From Clostridiales bacterium (lineage in GTDB: Bacteria; Bacillota; Clostridia; Christensenellales; Aristaeellaceae): a stretch of 20,915 nt of DNA. The notes under the pieces were generated by a model, which was given only the letters and a program-made list of their open reading frames with translations, was not told the origin of the DNA and made no database searches. Location of the stretch: assembly GCA_012512355.1 (NCBI GenBank), contig JAAZEI010000093.1:1-20915 (forward strand), given 5' to 3'. A program made the position numbers and the translations under genes. Of the stretch, positions 15,915-20,915 are shown in pieces (position 1 is the first letter of the stretch; every line of letters starts with the position of its first letter).

Positions 15915-17312
15915 TCAAATCGCTTTTGAGACTTTCTGCCCATTGGGTGTATCTTCTACGGTATAGCCAAGCGCAATTAATTCTGCGCGAAGTTCATCGG
16001 ATAGTTTCCAATCCCTGCTTTCGCGGGCTTCTTCGCGCTTCTGCGCTAAATCACGAATATCTGTAGGCAATTCATCGGGTTGTTTCACCAACAGTCCCAA
16101 TATATCCGTTAATATTTTCAAAGTGTCAAGCGCATGCCGGATAGCTGAAGCTGCCGTTTCTGCAGTCACCATGGTATTGCAGGCATATACGATATCAAAC
16201 AAAGCGCCAATAGCTTCTGCTGTGTTGAGGTCATCGTCCATGCCTGCTTCAAAGCGCTGTTTTCCCATGTCTATTTGTGCTGCAAAATCGATGTCTGCCA
16301 GGGAATATTCATGTTCCTGAGCTGATTTCAGGAGGAAGAGCAGATTGTCTCTTGCGGTGTACAGACGTACCCGACTGGCATGAGCCTGTTCAATGCTCTC
16401 GCGACTAAAGTTGAGAGGGCTGCGATACTGAGCAGACAGCATAAACATGCGAACATCCTCGGGCTCAAATTCTTTTAAGATGTCCCGTACAGTAAAGAAA
16501 TTGCCTCTAGATTTTGACATCTTTTCATTGTCGATGTTAAGAAATCCATTGTGCATCCAATAATGTACAAAGGGATGGCCGGTAGCCCCTTCGGACTGAG
16601 CAATTTCATTTTCATGATGCGGGAATATCAGGTCATGACCACCTGAGTGTATATCAATTGTATCCCCCAGATAGGTTGTGCTCATGGCGCTGCATTCAAT
16701 GTGCCAGCCTGGCCTACCCTTTCCCCAGGGGCTTTCCCATGCGGGCTCAGATGGCTTGGCAGATTTCCACAGCACAAAATCTGCAGGTGATTGCTTTTCA
16801 TCATCTACATCCACACGAGCCCCGGCATCCAGATCTTCTATCTCCTGACCGCTGAGTTTGCCATAATCAGGAAAGCCTGCAGTTCGATAATAAACAGTGC
16901 CCTTGCTTTCATAGGCCAGGTTTTTTTCAACCAAACGCTGAATCATCTTGATGATCTCTTCCATATGTTCAGTCGCCCTGGGCTGAACGTTTGCCGGTCT
17001 GATTCCAAGCGCCTTCGCATCCTTAACATACTCAGCGATAAACCGATCGCCCAGTTCCTTCACAGTGATGCCCTCTTCGTTGGCTCGGCGTATCATCTTA
17101 TCGTCGATGTCAGTGAAGTTCTGAACAAAGTTGACTTTGTATCCACGATACTCAAAATAACGCCTGAGCACATCAAAGATGATAAAAGGGCGGGCATTTC
17201 CGATGTGGAAGTAATCATACACCGTGGGACCGCAGGAGTAGATACTGACTTCACCGGGCTTGATGGGCTTAAACTCTTCTTTCTTTCGGCTTTGACTATT
17301 GTAGATGTACAT
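15915..17312 (-). CDS. cysS: Cysteinyl-tRNA synthetase
   Basis: Charges tRNA-Cys. The 465-residue class I synthetase shows the zinc ligand Cys27 in IYSCGPTVYDYFHIGNAR with the HIGH-type motif HIGN, further zinc-site residues in WHIECSAM and FPHHENEIAQSE, and the KMSKS motif in NEKMSKSRGNFF. A C-terminal anticodon-binding region ends the protein. ATG 17312 is chosen because AGGAGG lies four bases upstream and the family begins M-x-IYN. A longer start, ATG 17330, overlaps the ppk stop as ATGA but would sit upstream of that ribosome binding site. It follows ppk by 14 bases and precedes the comEA-like gene by 11. Confidence 0.97.
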   Translation of the reverse strand: MYIYNSQSRKKEEFKPIKPGEVSIYSCGPTVYDYFHIGNARPFIIFDVLRRYFEYRGYKVNFVQNFTDIDDKMIRRANEEGITVKELGDRFIAEYVKDAKALGIRPANVQPRATEHMEEIIKMIQRLVEKNLAYESKGTVYYRTAGFPDYGKLSGQEIEDLDAGARVDVDDEKQSPADFVLWKSAKPSEPAWESPWGKGRPGWHIECSAMSTTYLGDTIDIHSGGHDLIFPHHENEIAQSEGATGHPFVHYWMHNGFLNIDNEKMSKSRGNFFTVRDILKEFEPEDVRMFMLSAQYRSPLNFSRESIEQAHASRVRLYTARDNLLFLLKSAQEHEYSLADIDFAAQIDMGKQRFEAGMDDDLNTAEAIGALFDIVYACNTMVTAETAASAIRHALDTLKILTDILGLLVKQPDELPTDIRDLAQKREEARESRDWKLSDELRAELIALGYTVEDTPNGQKVSKAI

Positions 17313-17326
17313 AGGTCCTCCTAAAT

Positions 17327-19390
17327 TCATACGCTTTGTGTTGCTTGGCGGGCTATATTTTTTCTTCGGGTTTCTTCAATTAGCTCTTCTTGAATATTAA
17401 CAGAGGGAAAGCTCTCCTCCACCCTGTGATAGCTATCATTATCCATCAGCTGCCATGTGTGTGTATTGTCTACCCACATCCGGTCAAAGAGTGAAGATAT
17501 TTTTTGGGCAATGCTGATATCTTTGACAGGAGCTGTCAGTTCAATGCGCCGATCCAGGTTGCGTGTCATCAGGTCAGCCGATGAAATAAACACCTCAGGC
17601 ATTCCGGCATTTTCAAACAAATACATCCTGGAGTGTTCCAAAAAACGGCCGACAATGCTCCTGACCTCCAGATTATCATAAAACTTGGTTCGAAGACAGC
17701 AGATTCCCCGCACCAACAGCTTTATATTAACACCATTTGCAGCTGCATCATAGATGGCATCGATCATTTCAGGGTCAGAAAGCGAGTTTACCTTCGCGCG
17801 AAAACTTGCTTTGAGCCCCATCCCGGCATTATCTTTCTCAATATTGAGTTTTGCAATAAACTCATCTTTTGTCGCATAGGGCGAGATGAAAATGTTTTTC
17901 ATTGGAAAAGTATAATTATAGCCGGTGATGATATTAAAAAACGCGCTCGCATCCTCGCCCAGCTGCCGGTCACAGGTTAATATGCCCATGTCTGTATACT
18001 GTTTTGCCGTGATGCCATTGTAGTTGCCGGTTCCAATGTGGATATATTGTTTTAGCCTCTGCGCTTCTCTCCTCACCACCAGGGTGATCTTGGAGTGCGT
18101 TTTCCACTTGGGCACGCCATAGAGCACATGACAGCCTGCCGCTTCTAATATTTTACACCAGTTGATGTTGTTTTCTTCATCAAACCTCGCTCGAACTTCC
18201 ACCAGAACTGTCACCTGTTTACCCAACTGCGCGGCTCTGGCAAGCGAGGGAATCAGGCTTGACTAGGAATCGACGCGATATAAGGTCTGCTTGATGGCCA
18301 GCACACCGGGATCATCTGCTGCTTCGCGCACAAAACGCAGCACGGGTTCAAAGCTGTCATATGGGTGATGCATCAATAAATCACCCCGCTGAATGGTTTC
18401 AAAGATAGATTCATCTGCAAGAAAATTTAATGGTACATGAGGCTCAAAAGGAGTATAACGCAAATCCTCAAACCCCTCCAGCGAATATAAATCTCTTAGC
18501 AAAAAACGCAAATCCAGCGGGCCATCGATTTCCTGAACGATCTCATCATTTGCTTCAAGTTCGTTTTGCAGCCTCTGCCTGATTGTTTCATCACCTTTCC
18601 CGGATACCTCAATGCGGACGATTTTCCCATAACTTCTGCGTTTTAGAGATTTTCTCATTTCTTCAATAAGATTCTCTACATTATCAATTGCAATGACAAA
18701 ATCAGTGTTTCGAGTAACACGAAAAACGAGAACACCCAAGGGATCCTGATAAGGAAACATCCTGTCAATATGAAGCATGATGATGTCTTCAAGCAATATG
18801 CCTGAAGTATTTTCATCTTGCTGCGGTAAAAATACCAGTCGCTTGAGTTTGTCAGGCACAGGAACCAAGCTCAACTGCGGCAAACCGCCTTTATCCGACT
18901 GCAAATGAACCGCAAGATAAATTCGCTTGGCCACCAGCAAAGGGAAAGGGTGGGCGGGGTTAATGAGGCGCGGTGTCAAAACCGGCATCACCTGCTGATC
19001 AAAGTAATCTGATAACCAGCTTCGCTGCTTTGTATCCAGGTCCTGCAAACTCAGAATATTAATTCGTGCGGCGGCGAGCCTTGGCAGCAGTTGCTTATGA
19101 TAAACCTGATACTGCTCCTTAACCTGCCGGGCATAGGCACGCCGGATAAGGTTCAGCTGCATCGGAGGCGTTAGACCCGAAGGGTCGACCTCCATGCTGC
19201 CTGTATCCAAGAGACGTTCTAACTTTCCCACTCGTACCATAAAAAATTCGTCGAGATTGCTAGATACGATCGACAAAAACTTTGCCTGTTCAAAGGTTGG
19301 GTTTTTGTGCCTCACTGCCTCAAATAATACCCTGCTATTAAATTTGAGCCAGCTCAGCTCTCTGTTGATAAACTGTCTTGCTTCTTTCAT
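17327..19390 (-). pseudogene. ppk: Polyphosphate kinase, interrupted by an in-frame TAG at codon 376
   Basis: Makes polyphosphate from ATP. Read through the TAG at 18263-18265, the frame gives 687 codons, the normal PPK1 length. The first 375 residues hold the N and H domains, starting at QFINRELSWLKFNSRVL and ending LAIKQTLYRVDS. The 311 residues after the stop hold the catalytic C1 and C2 domains. These start SSLIPSLARAAQLGKQVTVL and keep VRARFDEENNI, the phospho-acceptor His in KWKTHSKI, IHIGTGNYN, and the second active-site His in GRFLEHSRMYLFEN. Both halves are in one frame with no other lesion seen. ATG 19390 overlaps the phosphoesterase stop (ATGA). It could be a recent nonsense mutation, a base error, or a suppressed amber codon. 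No ribosome binding site supports separate translation of the second half. Confidence 0.85.
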
Positions 19391-20481
19391 AAAAGCTTCT
19401 TTGTCAATGTCAAGAGCGTCATCTGAGGCCTGTTGAACAGGCGCATGGGCATCCACCACGGATAAGCATCCGAATTGCCCAAACCGGGACTGATGTACTG
19501 CGGTACGGCATAAACCGTTGCCAAGCCCGAAACCTCATCATCCCCGGGCATCCACCCGCGCAAGCCAAGCTTGCCGCTGGGGATGTAAACAGGTCCGATA
19601 AAGGGCAAGCGCCATTGACCGTTATTCCAGTGGCCCGCAAGAATGAGTGATACGCTGCCGGGAAAATTTACAGATTTTCGGTCCAGGCGCTCGCCTGTAT
19701 GCAAGCTGGCAACATCTGTCGCGTCAAGAGGAAAATGGCTAAGCAAGACATACAAATCATCAGGTTCCATCTCAAGCCTTGCTTCATCTAACTTTGCAAG
19801 TATTCCCAACTGATACTCAACGCCATATAGAGAGCTTTGCTCCTGCGCGGTCAAGGTTTCTGCAAGAGCTCTGGTTTCGAGCTCCGATTTGTGCTCCAAA
19901 AGGGCAAAGGATGCTGCTTTTAAATCCGTCAAAAATAGCTGTGCCGGGCTAAACCAAATGTTCTTGCCCTGATAATTGATCTTCTGTGGGCTATCCAGGT
20001 AGATGGCTCCTTTTTCTTCTGCTTTTGCGATATAGCCAGCCTTCACATCCGACTTGTCAGACAGTCTGTTCAATGGCTCAGGATCATCGTCGCCTGCGAT
20101 AATGAATATAGGGATGTCATCTGGTAATCGGTCCAGCAGATCAAGCAGAGGCTGAACATTTTTACTTTTCCCCAACATATCGCCCGTGAGGCAAACAGCC
20201 TGATATTTTTCCAGGCGGATCTGGGAAAACAAGCGCTCCTGTTTTTCACCAAAACTTGCGCCGTGCAAGTCACTCAGGTGCAAAATACTAAACCCCTCAT
20301 ATGATTGGGCCATGGCAGGGACGCTGATCTGCTGCTTAAGAAGTGTTACATAACTATTATTAACTGCGTTAAGTCCGAAAACCAACAGCAATGAGAACAA
20401 AAAGATAAGAAAGCCCATCAGGCAGCCCGGATGCTTCTTTTTTTGCGGAGCAAACAGCGGCCTGTTTCGTCTTTTTGTCAT
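19387..20481 (-). CDS. Membrane-anchored calcineurin-like metallophosphoesterase (YkuE-like)
   Basis: A 364-residue protein with a basic N-terminus, one membrane segment (~20-40, LMGFLIFLFSLLLVFGLN) and an outer phosphoesterase domain. Metal-binding motifs are ILHLSDLHG (D-x-H, ~67-74), CLTGDMLG, VLLSHFP, and near the C-terminus ILAGHWNNGQWRLPFIGPVY. The last aligns with the GHTHGGQ-RLPFIGP of YkuE-type enzymes. Two departures stand out: the usual GNHD/E motif reads AGDDDP, and the second His of GHxH is Asn. The fold is clear, but activity may be altered or lost. AAAGGGG lies about seven bases before ATG 20481. First gene of the operon; its stop overlaps the ppk start by four bases, which suggests coupled expression with polyphosphate synthesis, though no direct functional link is known. 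Confidence 0.88.
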   Translation of the reverse strand: MTKRRNRPLFAPQKKKHPGCLMGFLIFLFSLLLVFGLNAVNNSYVTLLKQQISVPAMAQSYEGFSILHLSDLHGASFGEKQERLFSQIRLEKYQAVCLTGDMLGKSKNVQPLLDLLDRLPDDIPIFIIAGDDDPEPLNRLSDKSDVKAGYIAKAEEKGAIYLDSPQKINYQGKNIWFSPAQLFLTDLKAASFALLEHKSELETRALAETLTAQEQSSLYGVEYQLGILAKLDEARLEMEPDDLYVLLSHFPLDATDVASLHTGERLDRKSVNFPGSVSLILAGHWNNGQWRLPFIGPVYIPSGKLGLRGWMPGDDEVSGLATVYAVPQYISPGLGNSDAYPWWMPMRLFNRPQMTLLTLTKKLL

Positions 20482-20506
20482 AGGACACCCCTTTCTGCGC
20501 TTGAGA

Positions 20507-20536
20507 ATTATAGCATGTATTCAACACAATAATCAA
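20507..20536 (-). promoter_or_regulatory. Promoter of the phosphoesterase-ppk-cysS-comEA operon
   Basis: On the minus strand TTGATT (20531-20536) and a perfect TATAAT (20507-20512), preceded by TGC as an extended -10, are 18 bases apart. The transcript would start near 20500, about 20 bases before the ATG. Confidence 0.75.
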
Positions 20537-20788
20537 TCTGATGGAGCTTGCAAGGCACACTAAGCAGGATTCAACTACATAAAATCGCGGTCGTTTTCGG
20601 TCTTGGGTTTGAGTTTCCGTCGAAGCCGAAATAAACAGGACTGATGAAGCCATAAACCCATAAAATCCAAACGTTTTAATCCAGAACACTTATGTTCAAT
20701 AATTGGTTAGCGTAAAATAGTTGTAGGTGAAAACGAAAGGATTTGTAAAAGGAGGATATGATACAAACAAGATGAGTGCCCCGGAGGA

Positions 20789-20816
20789 TTTATGCTCCCC
20801 CGAGGGGGAGCATAAA
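20789..20816. repeat. Perfect 13-bp inverted repeat (strong hairpin)
   Basis: Arms 20789-20801 (TTTATGCTCCCCC) and 20804-20816 are perfectly complementary around a two-base centre. No T run follows on either strand, so it is not a standard terminator. The left arm contains an ATG that lies close behind GGAGG, so RNA folding would hide that start. Confidence 0.9.
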
Positions 20817-20834
20817 AAGGGACGCCAACTTTGG

Positions 20835-20862
20835 TAGAATGATTTAGCAAAAACACATTCTA
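20835..20862 (+). repeat. 7-bp inverted repeat just before the last gene's ribosome binding site
   Basis: TAGAATG (20835-20841) and CATTCTA (20856-20862) flank a 14-base A-rich loop; the right arm touches AAGGAGG (20862-20868). Folding could limit ribosome access to the next gene, as hairpins before some transposase genes do. Function is inferred only. Confidence 0.55.
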
Positions 20863-20875
20863 AGGAGGCATCCCC

Positions 20876-20915
20876 ATGGATATTCTATCAGATTTAGTGA
20901 CCAAATTCATTCAGA
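20876..20915 (+). CDS. Start of an unidentified gene, cut by the window end
   Basis: AAGGAGG (20862-20868) lies seven bases before ATG 20876, an ideal ribosome binding site, and the frame stays open to the window edge. Only 13 residues are visible (MDILSDLVTKFIQ), too few to assign a family. The preceding inverted repeats raise the possibility of a transposase gene at the left end of an insertion sequence, but no transposase motif can be seen. Confidence 0.6.
   Translation, partial: MDILSDLVTKFIQ

Larger units (their letters stand above)
20537..20875 (+). other. Intergenic stretch without a recognisable gene
   Basis: About 340 bases with no convincing protein gene. The first 180 bases show nothing I can name. 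From 20747 on it becomes structured. AAAAGGAGG is followed by ATG 20758 with a five-codon ORF. Its stop overlaps ATG 20772 (ATGA), which opens a 21-codon ORF ending at 20837. Within that, GGAGG precedes ATG 20792 with a seven-codon ORF lying exactly in a strong inverted repeat. A second hairpin sits just before the ribosome binding site of the next gene. Leader peptides or remnants of a mobile element end are both possible. Confidence 0.5.

Noticed and set aside
18226..18265. Treating the two ppk halves as two genuine separate genes
   Set aside because: They lie in one frame, 13 codons apart after the TAG. The second would start at a TTG with no ribosome binding site, and the intervening codons also encode PPK-like sequence.
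20369..20689. Minus-strand ORF of about 105 codons at the right end
   Set aside because: It overlaps the phosphoesterase start and its promoter in another frame, and its composition is not protein-like.
20789..20816. The strong inverted repeat as a terminator
   Set aside because: Neither strand has a T run after the stem.
1..20915. CRISPR array, tRNA, rRNA or toxin-antitoxin locus
   Set aside because: No regularly spaced repeats, cloverleaf sequences or recognisable toxin-antitoxin pairs were found on reading either strand.

Overview
This window looks like chromosomal DNA from a low- to mid-GC Gram-positive bacterium of the Clostridia type. The evidence is strong AGGAGG-type ribosome binding sites before most genes, sigma-A-like promoters, a ThiT-type thiamine transporter behind a TPP riboswitch with a terminator switch, and an ATP-type PEP carboxykinase. 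The species cannot be named from the sequence. No rRNA, tRNA, CRISPR array or complete mobile element is visible.

Left part (1-9225). A truncated sugar-type ABC substrate-binding protein gene (1-405, minus) is divergent from an AraC-family regulator (580-1779) that probably controls it. Next come a long-form adenylosuccinate lyase (purB, minus) and a divergent type I asparaginase, each with its own promoter in their shared gap. A radC-DUF218 pair follows on the minus strand. Then come pckA with a strong terminator, a zinc-less quinone-oxidoreductase-type dehydrogenase, and thiT under TPP riboswitch control. This stretch is mostly housekeeping metabolism around aspartate, fumarate and oxaloacetate.

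Middle part (9458-15536). A tightly packed plus-strand operon holds five genes: an unknown alpha-helical cytosolic protein, an unknown membrane-anchored protein, an ABC exporter half-transporter, a beta-CASP metallo-beta-lactamase RNase, and a transglutaminase-like protein with a large unassigned N-terminal region. Start/stop overlaps or very short gaps join all of them except the ABC gene, which follows after 20 bases. This is the best candidate here for an undescribed functional unit, although its genes could simply be co-transcribed housekeeping functions.

Right part (15550-20536). A minus-strand operon runs from a TATAAT promoter at about 20510 through a calcineurin-like phosphoesterase, polyphosphate kinase (ppk), cysS and a short ComEA-like protein to a terminator at 15496-15536. 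The ppk gene carries an in-frame TAG at codon 376, yet both halves are well conserved and the catalytic histidines lie downstream of the TAG. It is either a very recent nonsense mutation, a sequencing error, or a recoded or suppressed amber codon.

Far right (20537-20915). A non-coding stretch holds a very strong inverted repeat, several Shine-Dalgarno-preceded mini-ORFs and a second small hairpin. These lie just before the start of a new plus-strand gene cut off by the window edge. This could be the left end of a mobile element or a structured leader.
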